31,057 nt of DNA, from positions 1 through 31,057 of the forward strand of contig CAAFPE010000122.1 in NCBI GenBank assembly GCA_900764755.1, written 5' to 3'. This DNA comes from an uncultured Oscillospiraceae bacterium (GTDB lineage Bacteria > Bacillota > Clostridia > Oscillospirales > Oscillospiraceae). Shown here piece after piece: positions 16,334 through 24,959 of this stretch. The number at the start of each line of letters is the position of its first letter. Position 1 is the first letter of the stretch. The position numbers and the translations under genes are program-made. The notes below the pieces were generated by a model. The model had not been told where the DNA came from. It searched no databases and worked only from the letters and a program-made list of their open reading frames with translations.

Positions 16334-17050
16334 TCAGCCCTGGACGATCGTACCGATCTTCTCGCCCATCACGGCCCGCAGGATGTTTTCCGGGTCCTTC
16401 AGGGCAAACAGAAGCACAGGAATCTTATTATCCATGGACAGGGAGGTAGCGGTGGAGTCCATGACCTGGAGGCGCTGTGCCAGCACATCCGAATAGGTGA
16501 TGGAGTCGTACTTCACCGCGTCGGGCACCTTCTTGGGGTCGGCAGAGTACACGCCATCAATGTTCTTGGCCAGCAGGATCACATCGGCGTCGATCTCCGC
16601 AGCCCGGAGCACCGCCGCCGTATCCGTGGAGAAGAAGGGGTTCCCGGTGCCGCAGCCGAAGATGACCACGCGGCCCTTCTCCAGGTGGCGGATGGCCTTG
16701 GACCGGATATAGGGCTCTGCCATGGCACGCATCTCAATGGCGGTCTGGACACGGACCTCCACGCCCTTCTGCTCCAGCACATCAGCCACGGCCAGGGCAT
16801 TGATGGCGGTAGCCAGCATCCCCATGTGGTCAGCCCGGACCCGGACCATCCGGTCCCCGCCGTCCTTGACTCCACGCCAGAAATTGCCTCCACCCACAAC
16901 GATGCCCACCTGCACACCCAGCTGCACGCAGCGCTTGACCACGTCGCACACCTGGCCGATCACATTAAAATCCAGCCCCCGGGACGCATCCCCGGCCAGA
17001 GCCTCGCCGCTGATCTTCAGCAGTACACGTTTATACTTCGGATTTTCCAC
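16334..17050 (-). CDS. pyrH: Uridylate kinase (UMP kinase)
   Basis: PyrH phosphorylates UMP to UDP in pyrimidine nucleotide synthesis and belongs to the amino-acid kinase fold. The 238 residues include RVLLKISGEAL near the N-terminus, the GGGNFWRG glycine loop, FGCGTGNPFFSTDTAA for substrate binding, and DSTATSLSMDN near the end. The start codon is GTG at 17050, with AGGAGG about nine bases upstream. A downstream start would remove the conserved NPKYKRVLLK stretch. It is the first gene of the leftward run and is divergent from the ZIP gene; the AT-rich stretch near 17085-17110 probably contains its promoter. Confidence 0.97.
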   Translation of the reverse strand: MENPKYKRVLLKISGEALAGDASRGLDFNVIGQVCDVVKRCVQLGVQVGIVVGGGNFWRGVKDGGDRMVRVRADHMGMLATAINALAVADVLEQKGVEVRVQTAIEMRAMAEPYIRSKAIRHLEKGRVVIFGCGTGNPFFSTDTAAVLRAAEIDADVILLAKNIDGVYSADPKKVPDAVKYDSITYSDVLAQRLQVMDSTATSLSMDNKIPVLLFALKDPENILRAVMGEKIGTIVQG

Positions 17051-17292
17051 CCGAATTCCCTCCTTGCGTGTTTTTTCAAACTTCGTTCTTTTCTATTTTA
17101 ATATAATTCTCCCCTTTTGCATAGTGGGTCCGGCAAATTTTTTTCGGGATCCCGCACCCCCTCTCCCCCGCCCTCATAGGCTGAACCGGCACAGCCTCAT
17201 TACAGCGGCGCGGCTCGGCAGGGATCCAGGTGCTCCCCTCTCCTCATGCGGGGAGACCAGGCAGACCGCCGCCGCGCCGGGAAAGGAACCTC
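17051..17292 (+). promoter_or_regulatory. Divergent intergenic region with a folded leader for the ZIP gene
   Basis: An AT-rich block at 17085-17110, including TATAAT at 17102-17107 on the plus strand, could serve pyrH and the ZIP gene; no convincing -35 is visible. Downstream, a 6-bp hairpin (17178-17183 with 17092+100 to 17197) is followed by a long closing stem, CGGCGCGGC 17206-17214 with 17271-17279. The stem encloses a 9-bp inner hairpin, 17229-17238 with 17250-17258. Both sides of the internal loop carry GGCAG. The closing stem ends three bases before the AAAGGA ribosome-binding site. It may be a metal-sensing leader, but it matches no riboswitch class I can recall. Confidence 0.4.
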
Positions 17293-18087
17293 ATGTTGAC
17301 ACAAGCACTTCTATGGGCCGCCGGAGGAAGCGGATTCACCTTTTTGATGACCGCCCTGGGGGCAGCCACTGTATTTCTCTTCCACCGGACGGCCAGCGCC
17401 GGGCTGCACCGGATCATGCTTGGCTTCGCCGCCGGCGTGATGATCGCCGCCAGTATGTGGTCGCTCCTGATCCCTGCCATCGAACAGTCCCAGGCCGCAG
17501 GCGGCACCGGCTGGATCCCCGCGGCGGGAGGCTCCGTCCTGGGCATCGCCTTTCTTGCCGGGATGGACGTCCTGCTCCCCCACCTCACGCCGGAGCTTCT
17601 GGACCGCGGGACTGGAGAGCGAAGCCGCCGAAACACTCTGCTGGTGCTGGCCATCACCATGCACAACATCCCGGAGGGGATGGCCGTAGGCATCTCCTTC
17701 GCCCTGGCCGCCCAGGCGGACATCACCCTGCTCCCCGCCTCTATGGCCCTGGCCCTGGGCATCGGGATCCAGAACTTCCCCGAGGGCGCAGCCATCTCCC
17801 TCCCCCTGCGTCAAACCGGCATGGGCCGCGGCCGGGCCTTCCTGATGGGCGCCGCCTCCGGCGTTGTGGAACCCATCGCCGCCCTGCTCACCGTCCTGGT
17901 TGCGGGGACCATCCAGCCGCTGATGCCCTGGCTGCTCTCCTTTGCCGCCGGGGCCATGCTCTATGTGGTGGTGGAGGAGCTCATCCCAGAGGCCAACCTC
18001 CGCCATAATCACGAGACCCACGGCGGCACCTTCGGCGTCATGGCCGGATTTCTGATCATGATGATCCTGGATGTGGCCCTCGGCTGA
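17293..18087 (+). CDS. ZIP family divalent metal transporter
   Basis: ZIP transporters carry zinc, iron or manganese into the cytoplasm. The 264-residue product has about eight membrane segments and both metal-site motifs. HNIPEG in segment 4 has His123, Asn124 and Glu127; QNFPEG in segment 5 has Asn160 and Glu163. It resembles the GufA/ZupT-like bacterial branch. I start it at 17293, where AAAGGAACC lies just before ATG; the 21-codon upstream extension lies in the folded leader and is Pro/Arg-rich. It is read away from pyrH and toward sigG, with 134 bases between. The metal cannot be read from sequence. Confidence 0.93.
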   Translation: MLTQALLWAAGGSGFTFLMTALGAATVFLFHRTASAGLHRIMLGFAAGVMIAASMWSLLIPAIEQSQAAGGTGWIPAAGGSVLGIAFLAGMDVLLPHLTPELLDRGTGERSRRNTLLVLAITMHNIPEGMAVGISFALAAQADITLLPASMALALGIGIQNFPEGAAISLPLRQTGMGRGRAFLMGAASGVVEPIAALLTVLVAGTIQPLMPWLLSFAAGAMLYVVVEELIPEANLRHNHETHGGTFGVMAGFLIMMILDVALG

Positions 18088-18221
18088 TCTCACGCGCTCC
18101 ATAAGAAATCCATCGAAACCGGTCTGACACAAAAAAATATCCGGCGGCCGGGACAGTATGAAACCTCCCGTCCGGGAGATACTGGAAGTACAGCGTCACC
18201 CGGGCAGGAGGTTTTTGAAGG
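18088..18221 (+). promoter_or_regulatory. Upstream region of sigG
   Basis: These 134 bases hold the sigG ribosome-binding site (AGGAGG, then about 11 bases, then ATG) and a small hairpin CTCCCG-tc-CGGGAG near 18167-18180. I looked for a sigma-F/sigma-G promoter (GNATR then CATNNTA) and found no convincing pair. There is also no obvious terminator after the ZIP gene, so read-through from it is possible. Confidence 0.4.
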
Positions 18222-18992
18222 ATGCAGAACAAAGTGGAGCTCTGCGGTGTCAACACCGCCAAGCTGAAGGTGCTGAAAAATGAGGAGACCCAGGCGCTCC
18301 TCCGCCGGGCCAAGGCCGGGGACCAGAAGGCGCGGGAGGAGCTGATCGCCGGAAATCTGCGGCTGGTGCTGTCGGTGATCCATAAATTCTCCAACCGCGG
18401 GGAGAATGTGGACGACCTGTTCCAGGTGGGGTGCATCGGCCTGATCAAAGCCATCGACAACTTCAACACCGACCTGGACGTGCGCTTCTCCACCTACGGC
18501 GTACCTATGATCGTGGGGGAGATCCGCCGGTATCTCCGGGACAACAGCGCCATGCGTGTCTCCCGTGCCATGCGGGATACCGCCTATAAGGTGCTCCAGG
18601 CCAAGGAGGCCTATCTGGCCAAGCACCAGAAGGAGCCTACGGTGGACGAGATCGCCCGGATCCTGGACATCAAGCGGGAGGACGTGGTCTTTGCTCTGGA
18701 CGCCATTCTGGAGCCCGTCTCCCTGTATGAGCCCATCTACTCCGACAGCGGCGACACCGTCTGCGTCATGGACCAGGTGAAGGACAGCAAAAACACCGAT
18801 GAGATGTGGCTGGAGCGCATCGCCCTGAAGGAGGCGGTCTCCCGCCTCACTCCCAGGGAGCAGAAGATCCTGTCGATGCGCTTTTATCAGAGCAAGACCC
18901 AGATGGAGGTCTCTGAGGAGATCGGCATCTCCCAGGCCCAGGTCTCCCGCCTGGAGAAAAACGCACTGCGCCAGATCCGGAAGGAGCTGTAA
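18222..18992 (+). CDS. sigG: RNA polymerase sporulation sigma factor SigG
   Basis: Sigma-G directs late forespore transcription during endospore formation. The 256-residue product starts MQNKVELCGVNTAKLKVLKN, the distinctive sigma-G N-terminus. Region 2 includes NVDDLFQVGCIGLIKAIDNF and the -10 recognition segment FSTYGVPMIVGEIRRYLRD. Region 3 and region 4 follow, with a C-terminal helix-turn-helix (EEIGISQAQVSRLEKNAL). In most Clostridia it follows spoIIGA-sigE; here it stands without them, beside a ZIP gene and convergent with recN. No antisense reading frame over it has plausible composition. Confidence 0.97.
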   Translation: MQNKVELCGVNTAKLKVLKNEETQALLRRAKAGDQKAREELIAGNLRLVLSVIHKFSNRGENVDDLFQVGCIGLIKAIDNFNTDLDVRFSTYGVPMIVGEIRRYLRDNSAMRVSRAMRDTAYKVLQAKEAYLAKHQKEPTVDEIARILDIKREDVVFALDAILEPVSLYEPIYSDSGDTVCVMDQVKDSKNTDEMWLERIALKEAVSRLTPREQKILSMRFYQSKTQMEVSEEIGISQAQVSRLEKNALRQIRKEL

Positions 18993-19205
18993 GGCGGCCG
19001 CGCTCAGGGCCAGCAGGCACACCGCCGCTAAACTCCGCACTGTCATGGCTTCTTCCCCCTCTTCTCCCGGTGCCAACAGACCGCCCCTCTCCCAGATCAT
19101 TCCGTCTCATCCCACTGTGTCTCAGTCCGGCGCGCAAATGGCGTTTTATTGTAACAAATCCATTCTTTTTTCCTGGAACCCCACCGCTCCCAGACACATC
19201 AAGAA
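18993..19205 (-). pseudogene. Intergenic remnant with signal-peptide-like stub downstream of recN
   Basis: No complete gene is present. On the minus strand an extended -10 (TGT-TACAAT, hexamer at 19148-19153) is followed by an AGAGGGGGAAG site and ATG at 19046. The ATG opens MTVRSLAAVCLLALSAAA, a signal-peptide-like start, exactly 18 codons before the frame reaches the sigG stop codon. Beyond that the frame is only antisense to sigG. The usual gene after recN in Firmicutes is spoIVB, which encodes an exported protease, so this could be its truncated start. That identity is inference; chance is a real alternative. Confidence 0.25.
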
Positions 19206-19247
19206 AAAACAGCAGACACCCACAACAGTGTGGGTGTCTGCTGTTTT
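19206..19247. terminator. Perfect 19-bp stem terminator for recN (shared with sigG)
   Basis: Arms 19206-19224 and 19229-19247 pair perfectly around the loop ACAG. On the minus strand the stem is followed by TTTTTTCTTG, a good intrinsic terminator for the recN operon; the recN stop codon touches the stem. On the plus strand TTTTC follows, so it may also end sigG transcripts arriving from the other side. Confidence 0.95.
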
Positions 19248-20956
19248 CATGTCTGCTGCGTCTTTCCGCCTATATCTTCCCAAAATTGTTCCGCCTGGGC
19301 CAGCAGTTCCTCCGCACTCTCCAGCAGTGCGGGTGTGACGGACGCTCCCCCGATGAGGCGGGCCAGCTCCTCCCGCCGCCGGGTCCGGTCCAGCCGCTCC
19401 AGCGCGGTGTAGGTCCGTCCGCCCCGCTCCCCTTTGCTCACAGCAAAGTGGGTGTCCGCCATGGCCGCGATCTGGGGCAGATGGGTCACACACAACACCT
19501 GCTTGCGCCGGGCCACCTGGGCCATCTTCTCCGCCACCTTCTGGGCCGCCCGGCCGGACACCCCTGTGTCCACCTCGTCAAAGACCAGGCTGCCGATCTC
19601 GTCCCCCTCCGCCAGCACATTTTTCAGGGCCAGCATGATCCGGGCCAGTTCGCCGCCAGAGGCCACCTTCTGAATGGGCTTGAGCGCCTCCCCCAGGTTG
19701 GCCGACATGAGGAACTGGATCTCGTCCACCCCGGTCTCATCCATCCCGGCCTCCCCGCCCTTGGGGGCAAATTCCACCTCAAAGCGGACCTTGGGCATAT
19801 CCAGCTGGCGCAGCTCCTCCTGCACCCGGTCCCGCAGGGACTGGGCCGCAATCTGTCTGGCCTGAGACAGGGCCTGCCCCCGCTTCCGGGCCTCCTTCTC
19901 CGCCTTACCCAGTTCCTTTTCCAGGCGGGCGATGGTGTCATCTGCGTACTGGATCTGATCCAACTCCTGCCGACAGCGCTCCAGATAGGCCAGCATCTCC
20001 TCCACCGTAGGGCCGTACTTCTTTCGCAGGCGGTAGAGCAGGTCCAGCCGCTCCTCCACCTCGTCCAACTCGCCCGGCGAAAAGTCGAAGGTCCGGCTCA
20101 GCTCCCGGAGGCTGTCCGCCGCGTCGTCAGCGGCACACCGCAGGGCGGTGAGCCGCTCCCCTAACTCAGCCAGCTCCGTGCTGATGGAGGAGACGCTTTG
20201 GACCGCACCCTCCGCATCAGCCACTAGGGCACAGGCTCCAGCGCTGTCCTCATCCCCGGACAGAGCAAATTCCGCTGTCCGAACCGCCTCCATCAGCTTT
20301 CCGGCACTGCGCAGCAGCGTCCTGCGGGCGTCCAGTTCTTCGTCCTCACCAGGATGCAGTTCAGCCCGCTCCAGCTCCCGGATCTGATAATTCAGCGTAT
20401 CCACCCGGCGGGAGCGCTCCGCCTCATCCATTTGTAGGGCGGCGATCCGCCGCCGCAGTTCGTGCCAGCTGTGATAGGCCGCCTGATATTCCTCCAGAAG
20501 CGGCTCGTGCCGCCCAAACCGGTCCAGATAGCCCAGGTGGCTGGCCGGATCCAGCAGCTGCTGGCCGTCATGCTGGCCGTGAATGTTCAGCAGCTGCCGC
20601 CCCAACTCCCGCAGCTGGGCCACAGTGACCAGCCGTCCATCCACCCGGCACACATTCCGTCCGTCCCCCTGGAGTTCCCGCTGGAGGAGTAACTCCTCCC
20701 GGCCGGTGGAAAACCCATTCTCTGTCAGCCAGGGCAGGGGCGGCACTCCGGTGAACACCGCTGTGACCAGAGCAGACCGTGCTCCGGTGCGGATGAGCTC
20801 CCGGCTGGTCCGCTCCCCCAGCACCGCGCCGATGGAGTCAATCACGATGGACTTGCCCGCCCCGGTCTCACCAGTGAGGACGTTGAAGCCCGCCTCGAAG
20901 CGGATGTCCGCCGACTCGATCAGAGCGATATTCTCGATATGCAGCAAGGAAAGCAT
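19247..20956 (-). CDS. recN: DNA repair protein RecN
   Basis: RecN is an SMC-like ATPase that gathers and tethers DNA double-strand ends. The 569-residue product has Walker A GETGAGKS at 29-36, two long coiled-coil arms in the middle, the ABC signature SGGELARIMLAL and Walker B FDEVDTGVSG at about 432-465. Length is typical. GAGGGAG lies just before ATG, and argR ends 31 bases upstream. argR-recN is a conserved Firmicute pair. Its stop codon abuts the operon terminator. Confidence 0.97.
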   Translation of the reverse strand: MLSLLHIENIALIESADIRFEAGFNVLTGETGAGKSIVIDSIGAVLGERTSRELIRTGARSALVTAVFTGVPPLPWLTENGFSTGREELLLQRELQGDGRNVCRVDGRLVTVAQLRELGRQLLNIHGQHDGQQLLDPASHLGYLDRFGRHEPLLEEYQAAYHSWHELRRRIAALQMDEAERSRRVDTLNYQIRELERAELHPGEDEELDARRTLLRSAGKLMEAVRTAEFALSGDEDSAGACALVADAEGAVQSVSSISTELAELGERLTALRCAADDAADSLRELSRTFDFSPGELDEVEERLDLLYRLRKKYGPTVEEMLAYLERCRQELDQIQYADDTIARLEKELGKAEKEARKRGQALSQARQIAAQSLRDRVQEELRQLDMPKVRFEVEFAPKGGEAGMDETGVDEIQFLMSANLGEALKPIQKVASGGELARIMLALKNVLAEGDEIGSLVFDEVDTGVSGRAAQKVAEKMAQVARRKQVLCVTHLPQIAAMADTHFAVSKGERGGRTYTALERLDRTRRREELARLIGGASVTPALLESAEELLAQAEQFWEDIGGKTQQT

Positions 20957-20987
20957 TGCACTCCCTCATTTCCTTCCAGACAGCGGA

Positions 20988-21437
20988 TCACTTCAGAAGC
21001 TTGTGGACCTCCTGAATGAACTGCTCCGCCAGATCGTTGTCCCGCATGATCAGGATGCCCACGTCATCCCCCGCCAGACTGGCCACCATTCCTGATATAT
21101 CCATACCGTCAAGCGCTGAACAAGCTGCAGGAGCCAGCCCCGGCATCGTCCGCACCACCACAATATTCTGCGCCACATCCACCGAGGTAACGCCCTCCTT
21201 AAAAATGTTCCGGAGCCGGATGTCAGAGTCCGCCAATCCCCTCCGGTCTGAGGACGCATACCGATAGCCGCCGCTGGCCAATTCCTTTACCAGCCGCAGC
21301 TCCTTGATATCCCGGGAAATCGTGGCCTGGGTGGCAGAATACCCCCTGGCCCGCAGCTCATCCAGCAGCTGCTCCTGAGTCTCCACATCCACGCTCTGAA
21401 TGATATTCAGGATCTCCGTCTGACGCGCACGCTTCAT
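20988..21437 (-). CDS. argR: Arginine repressor ArgR/AhrC
   Basis: ArgR is a hexameric regulator that uses arginine as co-repressor of arginine biosynthesis and, in Bacillus, activates catabolism. The 149-residue product has an N-terminal winged helix (recognition part YSATQATISRDIKELRLVKE). The C-terminal oligomerisation and arginine-binding domain contains SLAGDDVGILI with the paired Asp residues. Its ATG overlaps the nadK stop (ATGA), so it is translated with nadK. No arginine gene is nearby, so its targets are elsewhere; the position before recN is conserved in Firmicutes. Confidence 0.97.
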   Translation of the reverse strand: MKRARQTEILNIIQSVDVETQEQLLDELRARGYSATQATISRDIKELRLVKELASGGYRYASSDRRGLADSDIRLRNIFKEGVTSVDVAQNIVVVRTMPGLAPAACSALDGMDISGMVASLAGDDVGILIMRDNDLAEQFIQEVHKLLK

Positions 21438-22306
21438 GGCGCATATCCTCCTAACTTCTGATTGATGACCTGATAAAAGCTTCGGCCCGCCAGCTGGACC
21501 AGCCGCGTGCTGTATTGGGACTGGGTGATCTCCACCCGCTCATTGGCCGTGACGCGGAGCACCTTGCCGCCGTCCACCGACAGGTAGAGGTGCTTCCGGC
21601 TCCCCTTGGGCATCTGCACTGTGATCCGCCGGCCAGCGTCCAGCACCATGGCCCGGGAGCTGAGCTGGTGGGCGCACACCGGCGTGACCACAATGCATCG
21701 GGAGTTCGGCTCCACAATGGGCCCCCCCGCCGACATGGAATAGGCGGTGGACCCTGTGGGGGTGGCCACAATGACCCCGTCCCCCATGATCCGCTGAACC
21801 ATCACCTGGTCGGCCAGCACCTCCACCTCTGCCACCCGGGCCATGGAGCCTTTGGAAAAGACCACATCGTTCAGGGCCAGGTCCTGGCTGACCTGCTTCT
21901 CCCCCCGAAACAGCTGGATGTCCAGCATCATCCGCTCCTCCGTCACAAAGTGCCCCTTGGCCAGGGGGACCAGCAGGGAGAGCTCTGTCCGCTCCAGTTC
22001 CGCCATAAAGCCCACACTGCCCATGTTCACCCCCAGGATGGGCACTCCGTGAAGGGTGGCGTCCCGGGCTGCGTGGAGGATGGTCCCATCCCCGCCAAAG
22101 CACACCAGCAGATCCGCCTTGGGAAGTTCCTCCTCCAGCTTATGGAGGGCCGCCTGGCGAGGCAGCTCCAGCCGCTCCCCCTTCTTGGGGACGAAGGGCA
22201 GACACAGCACCGTCTCCGCACCGGCCTTCCGCAGGATCCTGTCCGCCTCCAGCGCGGTCCGAAGCCCCCGGTCCCGATAGGGGTTAGAGCTTAAAATGAT
22301 CCTCAT
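21434..22306 (-). CDS. nadK: NAD kinase
   Basis: NAD kinase phosphorylates NAD to NADP, the only de novo source of NADP. The 290-residue product has the GGDGT motif at 71-75 (catalytic Asp73), NMGSVGF at 94-100 and the nucleotide-binding ATPTGSTAYSMSAGGP at 181-196. The start lies three bases after the tlyA stop, with GGGGAG overlapping that stop. NADP supply matters directly for dxr, which uses NADPH, though co-location with MEP genes may be coincidental. Confidence 0.98.
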   Translation of the reverse strand: MRIILSSNPYRDRGLRTALEADRILRKAGAETVLCLPFVPKKGERLELPRQAALHKLEEELPKADLLVCFGGDGTILHAARDATLHGVPILGVNMGSVGFMAELERTELSLLVPLAKGHFVTEERMMLDIQLFRGEKQVSQDLALNDVVFSKGSMARVAEVEVLADQVMVQRIMGDGVIVATPTGSTAYSMSAGGPIVEPNSRCIVVTPVCAHQLSSRAMVLDAGRRITVQMPKGSRKHLYLSVDGGKVLRVTANERVEITQSQYSTRLVQLAGRSFYQVINQKLGGYAP

Positions 22307-22309
22307 GCC

Positions 22310-23116
22310 TTACTCCCCCTTCAGCTCTCCATGAGAGGCCGCCACCAGCGCGCGCAGATCGCCGCTGTATGCCGGACCCTGACGGACCGAGAGATAACCC
22401 AAGTATTCAATGTTTCCCTCCGGCCCGCGGATAGGCGAAAAGGTAATATCCTTTACAGAAAACCCCGCATGGGCGGCGTGCTCCAGAAAGTGCTCCAGCA
22501 CCTCCAGATGGACCGCCGGATCCCGGACAACCCCCTTCTTGCCCACCTTGTCCTTCCCTGCCTCAAACTGGGGCTTCACCAGGCAGACGCCCTCCCCGGT
22601 CTCCTTCATCAGGGGCCGCAGCGCTGGAAGGATGAGGTTGAGGGAGATGAAGGAGACATCCACAGAGAAAAAGTCCAGAGGATCCGGGATCTGCTCCTGT
22701 GTGAGGTAACGGGCATTGGTTCGCTCCATGCACACCACCTGGGGGTGTGTGCGCAGGCGGTAGTCCAGCTGGTTATACCCCACGTCCACTGCATAGACCT
22801 TCTGGGCCCCATTCTGGAGCATACAGTCGGTAAATCCGCCGGTGGACGCCCCGATGTCGGCGCACACCGCGCCGCGCAGGCCGATGGGCCAAAGCTGCAT
22901 GGCCTTTTCCAGCTTCAGCCCGCCCCGGCTCACATAGGGGAGGGTCTTGCCCCGAACCTCCACCCTTTGTGCCTCTGTCACCGGAGCGCCCGCCTTGTCC
23001 ACCCTCTGCTCATCTACAAACACCTGTCCGGCCATGATGACCGCCTGGGCCTTCTGACGGCTCTCCGCCAGCCCGCGCTCCACCATCACCACATCCAGCC
23101 GCTTTTTACTGCTCAC
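22310..23116 (-). CDS. tlyA: TlyA family rRNA 2'-O-methyltransferase
   Basis: TlyA proteins methylate ribose 2'-OH groups in rRNA; the family is also annotated as hemolysin A. An N-terminal S4 RNA-binding domain (about 5-65, KKRLDVVMVERGLAESRQKA) is followed by an FtsJ-like methyltransferase domain with SAM motif DIGASTGGFTD at 87-97. I place the start at GTG 23116 (VSSKKRLDV), because GGAGG lies nine bases upstream and this gives the usual 268 residues. An upstream in-frame ATG at 23158 would add 14 residues that fit no family. The gene overlaps the dxs end by 11 bases. Confidence 0.95.
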   Translation of the reverse strand: MSSKKRLDVVMVERGLAESRQKAQAVIMAGQVFVDEQRVDKAGAPVTEAQRVEVRGKTLPYVSRGGLKLEKAMQLWPIGLRGAVCADIGASTGGFTDCMLQNGAQKVYAVDVGYNQLDYRLRTHPQVVCMERTNARYLTQEQIPDPLDFFSVDVSFISLNLILPALRPLMKETGEGVCLVKPQFEAGKDKVGKKGVVRDPAVHLEVLEHFLEHAAHAGFSVKDITFSPIRGPEGNIEYLGYLSVRQGPAYSGDLRALVAASHGELKGE

Positions 23117-24959
23117 GGCCCAGCACCTCCAACGCCCGGCGGAAGAGCCCCGCTCCATCCAGCCCCAGACTTTTTTTCAGGATCGGGACCGCTCCGTGGG
23201 GCACATATCCCGTCCCGCAGTTGACCAGCGCGGTCTCCGCCGCCGTACCGGCGGCCTCCAGGGCCGCCAGAGCCCGGACGCCCACGCAGCCCTGCTCCAC
23301 ACACTCCTCCGCTACCAGAAGATGACCCGTTCTGCGCACAGACTCGATCAAAGTTTCTGTCTCAAGAGGTGTAATGATATTCCACTTTACAACTTCAGCC
23401 TGGATCCCGGCCTCCTCCAGCCGGTCTGCCGCCTCCAGAAGGTCGTTGATCTCCATGCCATAGCCCGCCAGGGTGATGTCCGCCCCGGGGCGCAGAACCA
23501 CGGCCGGGGCATCCCCCGCGTCCGCTGTAAACGCCCCTTGTCCTCCTCTGGGATAGCGCACCGCTGCGGGACCAGTGCAGCGGCACACCGCCGCCTCCAG
23601 CATCCGGTCCAACTCCGCGAAATTGGAGGGGGAATACACCGTGATCCCGGGGACGCTGTCCAGATAGGCCACGTCGAATACCCCATGATGGGTCTCTCCA
23701 TCCTCACCCACCAGGCCGGCCCGGTCTACCGCCAGGACCACGTGGAGCCCATCGATGGCCATGTCGTGGAGAAGCATATCATAGCTGCGCTGCAAAAACG
23801 TGGAGTACACCGCAAACACGGGCACCGCCCCCTGCTTGGCCATTCCAGCTGCCATGGAGGCTGCACAGCCCTCGGCAATTCCCACGTCAAAAAACCGCTT
23901 GGGATAGGCCTCTGCAAAGGCGGTCAGGCCAGTGCCCCCCACCATGGCAGCTGTCAGGGCGCAGATACGCCCGTCGTTCCGAGCCAGGCGGAGCAGCGTG
24001 CGGCCAAACACCCGTGAGAAGTTCTCTCCCCCCGCTTTCCGAGGCTCCCCAGTCTCCGGATCAAAGGGGGACACGCCGTGAAAAGCGTCTGGATTTCGCT
24101 CCGCAGGCGCAAAGCCTTTCCCCTTTACAGTTTTTACATGGAGCAGGACAGGCTCCTTCAGACTGGCGGCATACCGGAGGATCTTGGTCAGCTCCGGCAG
24201 GTCGTGCCCATCCACCGGCCCCAGGTAGGTGAAGCCCATATTTTCGAACATACTGCACGGGAGAAGGCTCTGTTTCAGGGCCTTTTTCACACTGTGGGTC
24301 ATCCGGTACACCTGCCGGCCCAGCCAGGTGCCCCCCATGAACCGCCGGTATCCCTGCTTGAAGCTGAGGTACTGGGGCTTCAGGCGCTGCTGCGCCAGAT
24401 GCCGGGCCACCGCTCCCACGTTCCGGTCAATGGACATCCCGTTGTCATTCAGGATGACCAGCAGCTGCTGTCCGCACTGCCCGCCGTTGGACAGCCCCTC
24501 ATAAGCCAGGCCGCCGGTGAGGGCCCCATCGCCGATGAGGGCAGCCACCTGATAGTCCTGACCCAGGGCGGCCCGGGCCTGGACCATCCCCACCGCCACC
24601 GCCACTGAATTGGAGGCGTGTCCGGCGATGAAGGCGTCGTGGACGCTCTCCCCGGGCTTGGGGAAGCCGGCGATCCCGCCGTACTGGCGCAGTCCGGCCA
24701 TCTCCTCCCGCCGTCCGGTGAGCATTTTATGGATATAGCACTGGTGTCCCACGTCAAAGACCAGCCGGTCCCGGCTGGTGTCGAACACCCGGTGGAGAGC
24801 CACAGTCAACTCCACCGCGCCCAGGTTTGAGGCCAGATGCCCCCCCGTCTGGGACACATCCCGGATCAGTTCCTCCCGGAGCTCCCGGCACAGCGCCACA
24901 GACTCCTGGTCGCTCAGGTCCGCCAGCAGCGGCCCTGTTTTGTCCTTTTCTTCCTGCAA
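23106..24959 (-). CDS. dxs: 1-deoxy-D-xylulose-5-phosphate synthase
   Basis: Dxs condenses pyruvate and glyceraldehyde 3-phosphate with thiamine diphosphate to give DXP, the entry to the MEP pathway and also a thiamine/pyridoxal precursor. The 617 residues contain VSQTGGHLASNLG, FDVGHQ (69-73), the ThDP/metal motif GDGALTGG (143-150) with Asn158, and LVGEDGETHHG in the pyrimidine domain. The start appears to be TTG at 24959, with GAGGGA five bases before it. No in-frame ATG or GTG near it preserves the conserved N-terminus. A weak start codon may lower its translation. It overlaps tlyA. Confidence 0.96.
   Translation of the reverse strand: MQEEKDKTGPLLADLSDQESVALCRELREELIRDVSQTGGHLASNLGAVELTVALHRVFDTSRDRLVFDVGHQCYIHKMLTGRREEMAGLRQYGGIAGFPKPGESVHDAFIAGHASNSVAVAVGMVQARAALGQDYQVAALIGDGALTGGLAYEGLSNGGQCGQQLLVILNDNGMSIDRNVGAVARHLAQQRLKPQYLSFKQGYRRFMGGTWLGRQVYRMTHSVKKALKQSLLPCSMFENMGFTYLGPVDGHDLPELTKILRYAASLKEPVLLHVKTVKGKGFAPAERNPDAFHGVSPFDPETGEPRKAGGENFSRVFGRTLLRLARNDGRICALTAAMVGGTGLTAFAEAYPKRFFDVGIAEGCAASMAAGMAKQGAVPVFAVYSTFLQRSYDMLLHDMAIDGLHVVLAVDRAGLVGEDGETHHGVFDVAYLDSVPGITVYSPSNFAELDRMLEAAVCRCTGPAAVRYPRGGQGAFTADAGDAPAVVLRPGADITLAGYGMEINDLLEAADRLEEAGIQAEVVKWNIITPLETETLIESVRRTGHLLVAEECVEQGCVGVRALAALEAAGTAAETALVNCGTGYVPHGAVPILKKSLGLDGAGLFRRALEVLGREQ

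Noticed and set aside
17102..17292. Possible yybP-ykoY (Mn) or NiCo riboswitch before the ZIP gene
   Set aside because: I could not place the conserved core of either class on this fold. It is reported only as a structured leader of unknown type.
18088..18221. Sigma-F/G autoregulatory promoter of sigG
   Set aside because: GTATG and CATAAG-like pieces exist, but not with the correct spacing or the CATNNTA -10.
18090..19100. A 336-codon open frame antisense to sigG
   Set aside because: Apart from the signal-peptide-like first 18 codons from 19046, the frame mirrors sigG codons and looks like antisense composition. Only the stub is kept, as a low-confidence remnant.
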